From Flavihumibacter rivuli (GTDB taxonomy: Bacteria; Bacteroidota; Bacteroidia; Chitinophagales; Chitinophagaceae), in NCBI RefSeq assembly GCF_018595685.2, contig NZ_CP092334.1:3748001-3812000 (forward strand): a DNA stretch of 64,000 nt, written 5' to 3'. Below, one piece after another: positions 42,562 through 51,917 of the stretch. A program made the translations under genes and the position numbers. Position 1 is the stretch's first letter. Every line of letters begins with the position of its first letter. The notes under the pieces are model-generated. The model was not told where the DNA came from. It worked only from the letters and a program-made list of their open reading frames with translations, and ran no database searches.

Positions 42562-44475
42562 ATGTCATACCCCTACCAGGTCAAAGATTATGACCAGTAC
42601 AAAGCAGCCTATAAGAAAAGTGTGGATGACCCGGAAGGTTTCTGGGCCGATATTGCTTCCCATTTTTATTGGCGCAAGCGCTGGGATCGCGTACTTGAAT
42701 GGAATTTCAAGGATCCCGAAGTGAAGTGGTTCATTGGTGGTAAGTTGAACATTACTGAGAACTGCCTTGATCGACATCTGGGATCCCTGGGCAATAAACC
42801 TGCTATTATCTGGGAGCCCAATGACCCGGAAGAGCACCATCGTGTATTGACCTATCGCGAACTGCACAACAAAGTGATCCAGTTTGCGAATGTGCTGCGC
42901 AACAATGGGGTGAAGAAAGGCGACAGGGTTTGTATTTATATGGGTATGGTTCCTGAACTGGCGGTTGCTGTATTGGCCTGTGCGCGGATCGGCGCTATCC
43001 ATTCGGTGATCTTCGGGGGCTTCAGCGCGCAGAGCATAGCCGACCGTATCATGGATGCGAATGCTGAATTCGTGATCACCTGTGATGGGGCGTTCAGGGG
43101 CAATAAGGAGATCCCTTTGAAGAGCGTGATCGATGACGCGCTGATCCAGTGCCGTTTTGTGAAGCGGGTGATCGTATTGACCAGGACCCGCACCCCGGTG
43201 TCCATGATCAAAGGCCGGGATGTATGGTGGGAAGATGAGATCAAGAAGGTAGAGACCATGGGCAATCCGGATTGCCCTGCCGAAGAAATGGATGCGGAAG
43301 ACCCGCTGTTCATCCTCTATACATCCGGATCAACAGGTAAGCCCAAGGGGGTGGTGCATAGTTGTGCCGGCTATATGGTCTATACCAACTACACATTCGT
43401 GAATGTGTTCCAGTACCAGCCTGGTGAAGTGCATTTCTGTACGGCAGATATCGGCTGGATCACGGGACACAGTTATATCGTTTACGGCCCCCTTAGTGCA
43501 GGAGCCACTTCCCTAATGTTTGAAGGTATTCCCACCTGGCCTGATGCGGGGCGTTTCTGGGATATCGTTGATAAGTACAAGGTGAATATCCTGTATACAG
43601 CACCTACGGCGATCCGCTCCCTGATGGGATTTGGCCTCGGCCCCGTACAGGGTAAGGACCTGTCCTCCCTTCGGGTATTGGGCACCGTTGGAGAGCCCAT
43701 CAATGAGGAAGCCTGGCATTGGTATGATGAGAATATTGGTAAAGGTCGTTGCCCGATCGTGGATACCTGGTGGCAGACCGAAACAGGAGGCACCATGATC
43801 AGTAACCTGGCTGGTGTTACGCCTGCCAAGCCTTCCTATGCCACCCTTCCATTACCGGGCATCCAGCCGGTATTGGTGGACGAAAAGGGAGAAGAGATCA
43901 AGGGCAATGATGTTAGCGGCAATCTCTGCATCAGGTTCCCCTGGCCTTCCATCATCAGGACCACCTATGGCGACCATGAGCGCTGCCGGACCAATTATTT
44001 CGCCACCTATGACAATATGTACTTCACAGGCGACGGCTGTTACCGCGATGCGGAAGGATTCTACCGTATCACCGGAAGGGTGGACGATGTATTGAACGTG
44101 AGCGGTCACCGCATTGGTACTGCAGAAGTGGAGAACGCGATCAATATGCATGCCGGCGTGGTGGAAAGTGCCGTGGTTGGCTATCCCCATGATATCAAGG
44201 GACAGGGCATCTACGCTTTCGTTATTTACCAGGGTACACATGGCGATGAAAACCTGAGTCGACAGGATATCACCCAAACGGTGAGCAGGATCATCGGTCC
44301 TATCGCCAAGCCTGATAAGATCCAGTTTGTGAGTGGGTTGCCCAAGACCAGGAGTGGGAAGATCATGCGCAGGATCCTGCGGAAGATCGCCGAAGGTGAA
44401 TTGGATAAACTAGGGGATACTACCACCCTCCTTGACCCGGGTGTGGTGGATGAGATCAAGAATGGCAAGTTATAA
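42562..44475 (+). CDS. acs: Acetyl-CoA synthetase (AMP-forming)
   Basis: 637 residues, full length for Acs. P-loop YTSGSTGKPKGVVH, core motifs DTWWQTETGG and YFTGDGCYRD, and the C-terminal catalytic lysine in LPKTRSGKIMRR, the residue acetylated by Pat-type enzymes in other bacteria. The tryptophan of the acetate pocket is consistent with SDTWWQTE-type Acs rather than longer-chain ligases. It activates acetate to acetyl-CoA via acetyl-AMP. Divergent from the IS1-derived regulator and next to the porin-MFS and symporter-kinase genes, so expression is probably tied to external carboxylate. Ends in a terminator that overlaps the convergent acyltransferase gene. Confidence 0.96.
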   Translation: MSYPYQVKDYDQYKAAYKKSVDDPEGFWADIASHFYWRKRWDRVLEWNFKDPEVKWFIGGKLNITENCLDRHLGSLGNKPAIIWEPNDPEEHHRVLTYRELHNKVIQFANVLRNNGVKKGDRVCIYMGMVPELAVAVLACARIGAIHSVIFGGFSAQSIADRIMDANAEFVITCDGAFRGNKEIPLKSVIDDALIQCRFVKRVIVLTRTRTPVSMIKGRDVWWEDEIKKVETMGNPDCPAEEMDAEDPLFILYTSGSTGKPKGVVHSCAGYMVYTNYTFVNVFQYQPGEVHFCTADIGWITGHSYIVYGPLSAGATSLMFEGIPTWPDAGRFWDIVDKYKVNILYTAPTAIRSLMGFGLGPVQGKDLSSLRVLGTVGEPINEEAWHWYDENIGKGRCPIVDTWWQTETGGTMISNLAGVTPAKPSYATLPLPGIQPVLVDEKGEEIKGNDVSGNLCIRFPWPSIIRTTYGDHERCRTNYFATYDNMYFTGDGCYRDAEGFYRITGRVDDVLNVSGHRIGTAEVENAINMHAGVVESAVVGYPHDIKGQGIYAFVIYQGTHGDENLSRQDITQTVSRIIGPIAKPDKIQFVSGLPKTRSGKIMRRILRKIAEGELDKLGDTTTLLDPGVVDEIKNGKL

Positions 44476-44501
44476 AGGATGGCTGTTATCGGCCGCCAAT
44501 T

Positions 44502-44531
44502 AAAAATCCGGGTCAATGCCCGGATTTTTTT
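44502..44531 (+). terminator. Rho-independent terminator of acs
   Basis: A5-TCCGGG-tcaatg-CCCGGA-T8. The loop contains the stop codon of the convergent acyltransferase gene, so the terminator is shared with the 3' end of that coding region. Confidence 0.88.
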
Positions 44532-45784
44532 TGGATACCCGTGACTTGGTAAATGCGTTCCATCAAGGCTTTGCGTTGTTCTTTCAGTGAGGCCAGCAGG
44601 GGGCTATTGACCTTAAGTGCCCTTCTTTGTTCCCGCCATAAGGTATAATAGCGGTAGTATTGCCAGCTGTACCAGCCACAGATCCAGGTGATCAATAAGA
44701 TGATCCCTGTGGTTTTGATGCCGACCAGGGCTATGCCCACCAAAAAGATGAGGAGATACCAGACCAGGCTCAGCAAGGCAGCAGCTGCTACTAATACCCA
44801 TGTATAAAAGTCGACGCGGTACACTTTCTTATCCGCTATCGCCCTTGCCGTAAGTAAGGGAAGGCCATGCAAGAGCCAACCCAGCACAGCACTCGGCAAT
44901 CCCAACCATAAGGTTGAGGTAGGCAATTGTTGATGGGAGGCCAATGCCAGTGCATGGTCACTGAGCCTGGTGGATTGCAATGATTGATGATAGGCATCCA
45001 ATTCGGTTTGTAGTACGTTTAGTCCAGGGCTTTGTTGCTCTACGGTTTTTTCTGTTTCGATCTGTGCGGCTGCAGGAAGCAGGCCCATTTCATTCCTTAC
45101 CAGGTGCAGGGTTTCTGCAAAGCCTTTTGCTTCCTCCGGCTGGGTATGTAATACCAGTTGCCTCACTGCGGCATAGCTGGCTTCTGTTAATTGTTTGATG
45201 GCTGAGGCTGGTTGGGATGCATATATCCCTGTATAGGCTGCGGCATCAATTGGATGACCGGCCTGGACCCATACAGTACTGAAGAGCCTGGTGGGGTGAC
45301 TGTAATTGATGCCTATGGGTATTATTGGTAAGGATGGCAACTGATGCCTGGATACAGCTTGCATGGCGATCCTGAAAGCGCCTTTCCTGAATGGCCGCAG
45401 GAAATAATCAACATGGCTGACCCCTTCCGGGAAGAACAATACCACTTCCCCTTTAGCCAATAGGTTGATGGCTATTTCTATGGACTCGTCATTCTTATTC
45501 AAAGTACTTCTCCCGCCTTCATGGTGGTGCACGGGATGCATGTGCAGACTTTTCAGGATGCGGTTAACGATGGGGTTGACAAATATGTCGCCACGCGCGA
45601 AAAAATGAATGGGACGTTTCATCAATATGCCCAATAATGCGGCATCCATCAGGGAAGAAGGGTGGTTGGCAACGAGCAGGACAGGGCCCCTGGAAGGTAC
45701 CAGGTCCAGGTTATGGTGGAGTATTCTTTGGTAGAATGCCCCCATTGCCCTCTTCATCAGGCGTTTGACTAACGGATAGATCAT
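44513..45784 (-). CDS. PlsC-type acyltransferase (glycerol-3-phosphate/lysophosphatidate family) with C-terminal membrane helices
   Basis: 423 residues. The acyltransferase domain (about 20-210) has NHPSSLMD, where the usual HX4D is HX5D as in glycerol-3-phosphate/DHAP acyltransferases, and the phosphate-binding LFFPEGVSH. A helical middle part follows, then three or four membrane segments (about 290-395) and a charged tail. It should acylate a glycerol-phosphate or lysolipid at the inner membrane. A TACCTTTT box lies upstream of the ATG. Which acceptor it uses cannot be decided here. Confidence 0.85.
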   Translation of the reverse strand: MIYPLVKRLMKRAMGAFYQRILHHNLDLVPSRGPVLLVANHPSSLMDAALLGILMKRPIHFFARGDIFVNPIVNRILKSLHMHPVHHHEGGRSTLNKNDESIEIAINLLAKGEVVLFFPEGVSHVDYFLRPFRKGAFRIAMQAVSRHQLPSLPIIPIGINYSHPTRLFSTVWVQAGHPIDAAAYTGIYASQPASAIKQLTEASYAAVRQLVLHTQPEEAKGFAETLHLVRNEMGLLPAAAQIETEKTVEQQSPGLNVLQTELDAYHQSLQSTRLSDHALALASHQQLPTSTLWLGLPSAVLGWLLHGLPLLTARAIADKKVYRVDFYTWVLVAAAALLSLVWYLLIFLVGIALVGIKTTGIILLITWICGWYSWQYYRYYTLWREQRRALKVNSPLLASLKEQRKALMERIYQVTGIQKKSGH

Positions 45785-45917
45785 GCTTCCCTAAAAGGTA
45801 TAAATATAGGGATAAGGCTATTTAGTTGTTGCTGGTGTTGCGGTTGTTCTTTACAATGATATGGGCTCCTTTTTTACCTGAACTGTTTGTATCGCTAAAT
45901 GTGACTTATGCTGCAAG

Positions 45918-45954
45918 AAAAAAGCCCTGGCACCATGGTGCCGGGGCTTTTTTT
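45918..45954 (-). terminator. Rho-independent terminator of the T9SS surface protein gene
   Basis: Stem A5-GCCCTGGCACC / GGTGCCGGGGC-T7 with one G-T pair and a two-base centre; 18 bases after the stop at 45972. Confidence 0.9.
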
Positions 45955-45971
45955 ATTAGGTGAAGTCCTTC

Positions 45972-48641
45972 TTATTGGATCACAAAAGGCAGGACCTCTT
46001 TTTGGTTGTTGAACTGGGTGCGGATAAAATAGGAACCACCCTGTAGGTTGCTCAGGTCGAGCCTTGCGCGGCTATCCGCTCCGAAAGTTACCTGCTCCTG
46101 GCGAACAATGGCGCCAAGCGCGTTAAACACGGTAACCGTAACCTTCTTGTTGGTCCATGCAGTATTTTCCAGTACCAATTGGGCATTGCCATTCAATGGG
46201 TTCGGGAATACCCTGAAGCCGCCTGCATTACCATTGGAGATGGTTATCTTGATGACATCGCTGTAAGACTCCTTGCCATCCAAATCGGTCTGGCGGATAC
46301 GGTAGTAGCTTACGCCATTCAAGGGTTTCTGGTCCCTGAAAGCATAAGTAGCATTAACGTTGGAGTTGCCGCGACCCTTCACTTCGCCAATAGCGCTGAA
46401 GCTAACACCATCAGCAGAACGCTCAACAGTGAACTTGTCGTTATTCAGTTCTGCAGCAGTGCTCCAGCTCAGGTCAACACCACTGTTGAAATAACGTCCA
46501 TTGAAACTCAACCAACGAACAGGCAGCGGGTTGAGGTCAGGACGAACCGTGCCTAGTGTAAAGACTGGTGCCTGGAAGTTTTCCAGCACATTGAAGGTCC
46601 TTACATTGGAACGAACATAATTGATACCATTTACGGTAGTCAATCCACCATTGGCGAAATTGTTCCAGCGGGCGCTGCCCAGCCAACCCATCACCCCAAT
46701 GAAGGTAGCATCAGTAACCCCACAACTGCGTACATTATCATATGAAAGCCATGTGTAGGGAATAGTGGGGTCTGTAGAAGAAGGAGGGATGATATTATCC
46801 TGTTCATCCAAAAGCCAGTATTCACAAGTGCTGATGGTAATAAGTTGAGGAGGGTTTCCAAATGTGGGTGGCTGGTTGGTATTAGGCCAGTTATCCTGGG
46901 GGTTCTGCCTGATATAGGTGGCCTGATAGGTCCTGGCGGCAATCAGGGGATCATTGAACCCTGTATTTCCACTCATGTGGATGGCGCCAAGGTAGACTCC
47001 GTTGCCCACAGGAAAGGTGAAGGCTGTTGTACCACTCTTACGAACCGGACCGTTAACATGGCTGGTATTGCTGGCCCCCGACCAGGTTGTGTTCTGGCCA
47101 AACTGAAGATAGTTTTGCGTTGTGGAATTGATGATTCCTGAAGCAAAGGTAAAAGTCTGGCCTCCCTGGTCAACTATCATGGGGCTTAACAAGGTAATAT
47201 TGCCTCCTGACTTGGTCACTTCTATTGGGCCATTGAAGTGGCTTTCCGTGCCAGCCGCAAGGGATACTGATTGGTTATTGCCGCCAATGAACAGCAGCCT
47301 GATCGCAGCTGTCGTCGCGGTAGCGGCTGCATTCAAAGTGATATTTCCACCTACCTGAATAGTAGAGTTATTTATAGCGGAACCACCTGGGGTATTAAAT
47401 CTTCCGGCACTTATGGTAAGATTGTTACTTACAACAATTGCATCACCGATCTCAAGATTGACGTTGCCACCTCCTGAGGTATTGTTTACCACCAAATTGG
47501 TGAAATTGAGGGTGCCAGTGGTCAATGGCCCATTGATGGAAATGGTTTGGGCGTTGTTCCTTTCCAAGGTTACTGTTCCGGTCCCGGCATTATATGCACC
47601 GGGGGCGTTAACAGAGAAATTCACAAAATTCAGGAGGAAGTTGTCATTGTCCGGGAAGTTAACAAGCCCGCTATTGATGGTTAGAGCTCCGGCTGTAGTT
47701 GAAGGTCCTAATACAATATTGTTGGAAGGCAGATTGGTTACGAAGGAAACCGTGCTGGCTGCGTTGGCTTTATTTATGGTGATATTCCCGTTTCCAGCCT
47801 GTTTAAATGGAGCGTCAACATTGATGATCGAATTGCCATTTCCGCCAATAATAAGGTCAACGAGTGCTCCTAAAAAGCCTGTTTGAATATCTATGTTTCC
47901 ATTCACCTGCAATATACCAGTACCAGTTCCCAATGTGCCATTGGTAAGTGTAAGATTATTGAGTACAGTGACCTGATCTCCTGCAGCAATATTCATGTTG
48001 TCTCCACCTGGCGAATTCGGCTTGTCCAGTATCACATCATAAAAGGAAATAGTGCCGTTGCCTCCCCCATTGATATTAATGGTTGTATTATTTAGCCCAT
48101 TAAAGGTAACTGAACTAGTGCCAGGATTGAACACGGCAGGAGCACTTAAATTAAAGTTGGCATCTATCTGAATAGATCCTGCAGCATTAATTGTGCCTCC
48201 TGTAATGGTAGAGACACCTAAAAGGCTGTGCGACCCTGATCCCAAGTTTAACACACCAGCGCTCATGGTGAAAGACCCATTAAATATGGAAGATCCTCCT
48301 GTGGCTGTAATCGTTCCCCCATCAATCGCGGTGGCATTATTTACAAACAGTATGCTATTGTTTTGAATGATAGTGCCAGTGTAACCAGCTTGAATAGTTA
48401 GCGCCTGTAGATTAACGAAAGGAATATTTAAGTTACAATTCGCGTCACTGGTGCCGTCAAAAATTGCTGCCCTAGTGACACTTGGAATACCTGCGCCACC
48501 TGCTCCACCAGGAGTATTAGACCAGTTAGCGGGAGCATTAAAGTTTCCGGTAGCACCGGGAGCCACCCAATACAAGGGTTGAGCTTGTGCAACTAGGGTA
48601 GACAAGAAAAATAGGACAAAGAAATGGAGAATTCTTCTCAT
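45972..48641 (-). CDS. T9SS-exported beta-solenoid surface protein
   Basis: 889 residues with signal peptide (LHFFVLFFLSTLVAQA). Residues about 50-560 are Asn/Gly/Thr/Ser-rich imperfect repeats (for instance VTVLNNLTLTNGTLGTGTGI and AIVVSNNLTISAGRFN) that suggest a beta-helix or solenoid. A fibronectin-like module follows at about 720-810 (LPVRWLSFNGRYFNSGVDLS). The last 75 residues are a type A C-terminal sorting domain (FRVFPNPLNGNAQLVL ... GGSYFIRTQFNNQKEVLPFVI), which directs export by the type IX system and cell-surface attachment. Probably an adhesin or surface-layer protein; no enzymatic domain seen. Confidence 0.85.
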   Translation of the reverse strand: MRRILHFFVLFFLSTLVAQAQPLYWVAPGATGNFNAPANWSNTPGGAGGAGIPSVTRAAIFDGTSDANCNLNIPFVNLQALTIQAGYTGTIIQNNSILFVNNATAIDGGTITATGGSSIFNGSFTMSAGVLNLGSGSHSLLGVSTITGGTINAAGSIQIDANFNLSAPAVFNPGTSSVTFNGLNNTTININGGGNGTISFYDVILDKPNSPGGDNMNIAAGDQVTVLNNLTLTNGTLGTGTGILQVNGNIDIQTGFLGALVDLIIGGNGNSIINVDAPFKQAGNGNITINKANAASTVSFVTNLPSNNIVLGPSTTAGALTINSGLVNFPDNDNFLLNFVNFSVNAPGAYNAGTGTVTLERNNAQTISINGPLTTGTLNFTNLVVNNTSGGGNVNLEIGDAIVVSNNLTISAGRFNTPGGSAINNSTIQVGGNITLNAAATATTAAIRLLFIGGNNQSVSLAAGTESHFNGPIEVTKSGGNITLLSPMIVDQGGQTFTFASGIINSTTQNYLQFGQNTTWSGASNTSHVNGPVRKSGTTAFTFPVGNGVYLGAIHMSGNTGFNDPLIAARTYQATYIRQNPQDNWPNTNQPPTFGNPPQLITISTCEYWLLDEQDNIIPPSSTDPTIPYTWLSYDNVRSCGVTDATFIGVMGWLGSARWNNFANGGLTTVNGINYVRSNVRTFNVLENFQAPVFTLGTVRPDLNPLPVRWLSFNGRYFNSGVDLSWSTAAELNNDKFTVERSADGVSFSAIGEVKGRGNSNVNATYAFRDQKPLNGVSYYRIRQTDLDGKESYSDVIKITISNGNAGGFRVFPNPLNGNAQLVLENTAWTNKKVTVTVFNALGAIVRQEQVTFGADSRARLDLSNLQGGSYFIRTQFNNQKEVLPFVIQ

Positions 48642-48837
48642 GGTATCTGGTTTGGTATATATACAAATGAAAAAGCCTGATATACAGGTGGTAATCAGGT
48701 AGGATTGGATAGGCAGTTTTCCAACCAGAATAATGGATAGGCTAAAGGATATCTGTTCCTAAGATACCACAAAAATAGCCATATGCAAGCATATGGCCGG
48801 AAAAATTCGATATAATGTTAATAATTAATGTGATGGG

Positions 48838-49404
48838 TTACTTTCGGATACTCACCCTGGTCCCGATCGGGATCATCTTATAGAGCTCTTCCATCTCACT
48901 TCTTTTGAGGCTGATGCAGCCATTGGTCCAGTTCTGGAAGTAATCCACAGCCATATCATCCCTTTGCCAGGTGCCATGGATGCCAATGCCGTTGCCGATC
49001 CTGGCATTTTTGGGGATCAGCCCTTTCCGCTTCCTTTCATTGAACTTGGCATAATCAGCGGCGGTAGGGTAGTCGATCAGCATGATCTGTCCCCACTTTT
49101 CATGAGGGCGTTTGGACACGATCTTATAGTCCCCCTCCGGGGTCTTCCGGTCGCCTTCTACCATTTTATCGTCCAGGCTTTTGTTGCCAAAGACTACCGG
49201 GTAAGTGGCATACCAGCCATCATCATCAAAAATACTGAGTTCGTAATCGGTTTTGTCGATCTCTATCCTAGGCTTGCCGTTCAGTTCCGAATTGAATCGG
49301 TTCTTCCTGATGGATCGGTAATGGTGGCCGGAAAATGAAAATAGGCCGGCACTGAGTAAAAGCAACAGTGGTAGGGATAAGCGCTTAATTTTCATGGTTT
49401 TCAT
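48838..49404 (-). CDS. L,D-transpeptidase (YkuD family), periplasmic
   Basis: 188 residues from ATG 49404 (a second ATG three codons later is possible) with an N-terminal signal (LSLPLLLLLSAGLFSFSG). The YkuD domain has His143 in GIGIHGTW and the catalytic Cys163 in WTNGCISLKRSE, the usual HxGxx...SxGCxR/S-like pattern. It makes 3-3 cross-links in peptidoglycan or attaches proteins to it. Stands alone between the T9SS gene and the LysM operon; no strong promoter box was found. Confidence 0.9.
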   Translation of the reverse strand: MKTMKIKRLSLPLLLLLSAGLFSFSGHHYRSIRKNRFNSELNGKPRIEIDKTDYELSIFDDDGWYATYPVVFGNKSLDDKMVEGDRKTPEGDYKIVSKRPHEKWGQIMLIDYPTAADYAKFNERKRKGLIPKNARIGNGIGIHGTWQRDDMAVDYFQNWTNGCISLKRSEMEELYKMIPIGTRVSIRK

Positions 49405-49521
49405 TTTTTAAAAGACCTCATCCGGATAATCGGGTTTCATCCAGGTTTAGCTTTTAAGGGGTCGGATACGTCCTCATTAACGCAATCCACAGCCGCTTAT
49501 TTTGTATGTGGATAGAAAATG

Positions 49522-49552
49522 AAAAAGTCCTGCCAAAACTGGCAGGACCTTG
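49522..49552 (-). terminator. Rho-independent terminator of the DUF4332-BON-LysM operon
   Basis: GTCCTGCCA-aaac-TGGCAGGAC; on the minus strand it is followed by TTTTTC, 19 bases after the LysM gene stop. Confidence 0.87.
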
Positions 49553-49570
49553 TTAATAAATTGATAATCA

Positions 49571-49945
49571 TTATTTTCTTGGGATCTTTAATTCCCATCC
49601 GACCTGGATATGGTCAGGATTCTTGATCCTGTCGGTATTGGCTTCATAAATATCCCGCCAGCTGAGGCCGGGGAACTTTTTGGCGATGGTGGTGAGGTTA
49701 TCGCCGGCCTTCACTGTATAGATTTCCTCCGCCCCTTCCGCCAGGGCAATATTCAGTACCATGTCGCTGTCCCTGAAATCGGGGTTGGCTGATTCATAGG
49801 CCTGCCATACCTGTTCTTTTACAGCAGCACTGGGTGCCACTCCGTCCACATAAAGAACACCATCCTGCTCCCTCACTTGAAGGTTGGTCACTCCGCCCGC
49901 ATTGGCTGCATCCATTACTGCCTTGTATTTACCCTGTAGTGCCAT
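49571..49945 (-). CDS. BON-LysM protein (Kbp/YgaU-like)
   Basis: 124 residues. A BON-like domain (about 15-68: LQVREQDGVLYVDGVAPSAA) and a LysM domain at 73-124 (IYTVKAGDNLTTIAKKFPGL). No signal peptide. The order BON then LysM matches E. coli Kbp (YgaU), a cytoplasmic potassium-binding protein, though this one is about 25 residues shorter. Preceded by a BON lipoprotein gene (10-base gap) and a DUF4332 gene on the same strand. Confidence 0.85.
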   Translation of the reverse strand: MALQGKYKAVMDAANAGGVTNLQVREQDGVLYVDGVAPSAAVKEQVWQAYESANPDFRDSDMVLNIALAEGAEEIYTVKAGDNLTTIAKKFPGLSWRDIYEANTDRIKNPDHIQVGWELKIPRK

Positions 49946-49955
49946 AGTGCTGCTT

Positions 49956-50447
49956 TTATTTGATGACTAATTTGTTTTCCACTTTCTTAGGCTTCATTTC
50001 ATTGAGCTTCTGGATCAGGCCGGGCAGGTCTGCCTTTTTGATCTCACCCGTAAGGGTTACCACACCTTCCTTGATGTCGGCCTTCACCTTTGAATAAGTG
50101 CTACCGGTTAACAGGTCGCCTACGGATTTCTGGAGGGCTTCATCGGGGTTGATAACAACTGGTGCGGGAGGGGGCGGTGGGGGTGGAAGGGTCAGGCTAT
50201 TCGATACTGATTTGACTCCTTTTACTGCCTTGGCAGCAGCTTCAATGGCTGCACGGGTGGCCTCATCAGCCGCTTCCCCGGTTAGGGTGGCTACCCCGTC
50301 CTTTACAGTGACACTCACTCCAGGATAGGAGGCAATTGCGGTAGCAATGCTTTTCTCGATGTCGCTGTCCTTGGGCTTACAGCCAAGAAAGCCGACCATA
50401 ATGGCCATGATTAGCCATAGGGCCCATGTCTTGTTGATCCGTCGCAT
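49956..50447 (-). CDS. Double-BON lipoprotein
   Basis: 163 residues. Lipobox GFLGC (Cys near 23). Two BON domains, about 28-88 (VTVKDGVATLTGEAADEATR) and 107-163 (ADIKEGVVTLTGEIKKADLP), joined by a run of seven prolines. BON domains bind membranes or lipids; E. coli OsmY and DolP are relatives with two BON domains that guard envelope integrity. Middle gene of a three-gene operon; likely a stress-related envelope protein. Confidence 0.85.
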   Translation of the reverse strand: MRRINKTWALWLIMAIMVGFLGCKPKDSDIEKSIATAIASYPGVSVTVKDGVATLTGEAADEATRAAIEAAAKAVKGVKSVSNSLTLPPPPPPPAPVVINPDEALQKSVGDLLTGSTYSKVKADIKEGVVTLTGEIKKADLPGLIQKLNEMKPKKVENKLVIK

Positions 50448-50486
50448 ACTTGTTTGTTTTTGGATTTGGTTAATGGTTATGCTGTG

Positions 50487-50894
50487 TTAATGGAAAACTT
50501 TTTGTTCGAGGCCTGCAGCATGCCTGATCATATCCTTTAATGCATCAACAGATGGCACTTTGCCACTCAGGCCAAACTGGTTGTTTACCTCCTGGAGCCT
50601 GGTATGGAGGTTCTCTGCGTTCCTGGTGGCTAATTCCTTCACACTGTCCACCCCGGCCGCCTCCAGCAATTCTGCTGTCTGCCCTGCTACCCCGTTGATG
50701 CGGAACAGGTCGGCATGGTTCACCCAGGTCAGGATCAGGGATTCCGGGATCTTCGTTGATGCTGCCAATACTTCCCTCCCCGCCTTGGTTCCTGCCTTCA
50801 CCAGCAGGTCAGTGGTCGTTTTGATGCCTAATTTTTCCAGTTTGTGGGCATAGGTCTCGCCAATTCCTTCAATGTCGATAACAGGGTAATTCAT
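50487..50894 (-). CDS. DUF4332 (helix-hairpin-helix) protein
   Basis: 135 residues without a signal peptide. Two helix-hairpin-helix-like units, IDIEGIGETYAHKLEKLGIK and FRINGVAGQTAELLEAAGVD, as in DUF4332 and in the topoisomerase/Rad-type (HhH)2 fold, suggesting DNA or protein binding. First gene of the operon with the BON lipoprotein and the BON-LysM protein; why such a protein travels with envelope genes is not known. A TAAAATTT stretch lies upstream but is not a clear promoter. Confidence 0.75.
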   Translation of the reverse strand: MNYPVIDIEGIGETYAHKLEKLGIKTTTDLLVKAGTKAGREVLAASTKIPESLILTWVNHADLFRINGVAGQTAELLEAAGVDSVKELATRNAENLHTRLQEVNNQFGLSGKVPSVDALKDMIRHAAGLEQKVFH

Positions 50895-51005
50895 ATTCAG
50901 GAAAAATTTTATTCAATTTACAATAATGCCTTATGGAAAGCATTATTGAATGAAAATTAATTTTAATATAATGTGGCAACTACGACCGGGGATCAGGGGG
51001 GCAAT

Positions 51006-51033
51006 AAAAAAGGCCACCCTTTCGGGTGACCTT
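51006..51033 (-). terminator. Rho-independent terminator of the ECF sigma operon
   Basis: AAGGCCACCC-tttc-GGGTGACCTT (one mismatch), followed on the minus strand by TTTTTTA; 22 bases after the stop at 51055. Confidence 0.85.
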
Positions 51034-51054
51034 GTTATGGGGATTCATGGCTGC

Positions 51055-51891
51055 TTACCAGTTGCCGATCCTTAACCCCACTGCGTAGGGTGTTTGGTCG
51101 AGGCCGTCCTTGAACATGCTCCTTGTGGCATAGGAGCCATAAAGTTTCACCGGTCCCAGTTGCACTTCGCCGATATAGGCCAGTTTCCAGTCGTTCAGTC
51201 CCAGGTTGCCCTTGGTCTTATCCTTCCCGGTCTCATCACTTACATATTTCTGGCGGGACGAGTAGAGATAGCTTCCGCTCACGCCCACGCTCAGTCCGAA
51301 GGAACGGTCATTGGGTTTGTTGGGGGTGAAATTGAAGTTCAGCATCAAGGGGACAGTCACGTAATCAGTGGCCAGTTTGTTCTTGCTGTATTGGATCTCC
51401 TCGTCCTTGTAAACGGATGGCGGGTTTTTGGTGAACCGGATATTTTCTTCATAGCGGAAGTTATACAGTTCCAGTCCGAGACCATATTTCAGGTTGACCA
51501 CGTGGTTGATCAGGTTCAAGCGCTGCATGAAGAACCAGATGTTCACGTTCACGGATTTGCTGTTGCGAAGGTTGAACCAATTCTCATTACTTCCCGGGGC
51601 AAATGCCTGGGCTGCTGCCGATCCATAATTGGTATTGTCAACATAGTTATTGAAGCCGAAGTCGAACAACAACCAATTGGTGGTAACATTGGAGGACTTC
51701 TGGCTGCCCTTTTTGTAAATGTTGACATTGATATCGCTGCCGCGGTTCGGTCCACCATTCTTCAGGATGATGATATTGCCAATTCGCATGGTATCGCCTG
51801 CTGGGGGTGTTACCTGGGTGGTGTCTGTCTGGGCCCTGCCTATCGTAGCGGCAAAACATACCAGGGCCAAGAGTGTAGTCTTCTTTAGCAT
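51055..51891 (-). CDS. Outer-membrane beta-barrel protein of the ECF sigma operon
   Basis: 278 residues with a signal peptide (LLALVCFAATIGRAQ). An N-terminal polar segment with a possible structured loop (about 35-60) is followed by alternating beta strands from about 70 (NWLLFDFGFNNYVDN) to the last residue Trp278, a typical C-terminal barrel residue. It resembles PorT/OmpA-like eight-strand barrels of Bacteroidota. It lies 26 bases after the anti-sigma gene and is the last gene of the operon, so it is a probable target or effector of the sigma factor. No ligand is known. Confidence 0.78.
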   Translation of the reverse strand: MLKKTTLLALVCFAATIGRAQTDTTQVTPPAGDTMRIGNIIILKNGGPNRGSDINVNIYKKGSQKSSNVTTNWLLFDFGFNNYVDNTNYGSAAAQAFAPGSNENWFNLRNSKSVNVNIWFFMQRLNLINHVVNLKYGLGLELYNFRYEENIRFTKNPPSVYKDEEIQYSKNKLATDYVTVPLMLNFNFTPNKPNDRSFGLSVGVSGSYLYSSRQKYVSDETGKDKTKGNLGLNDWKLAYIGEVQLGPVKLYGSYATRSMFKDGLDQTPYAVGLRIGNW

Positions 51892-51917
51892 AGCCTAATT
51901 TTTCTTATGATAAGTGA

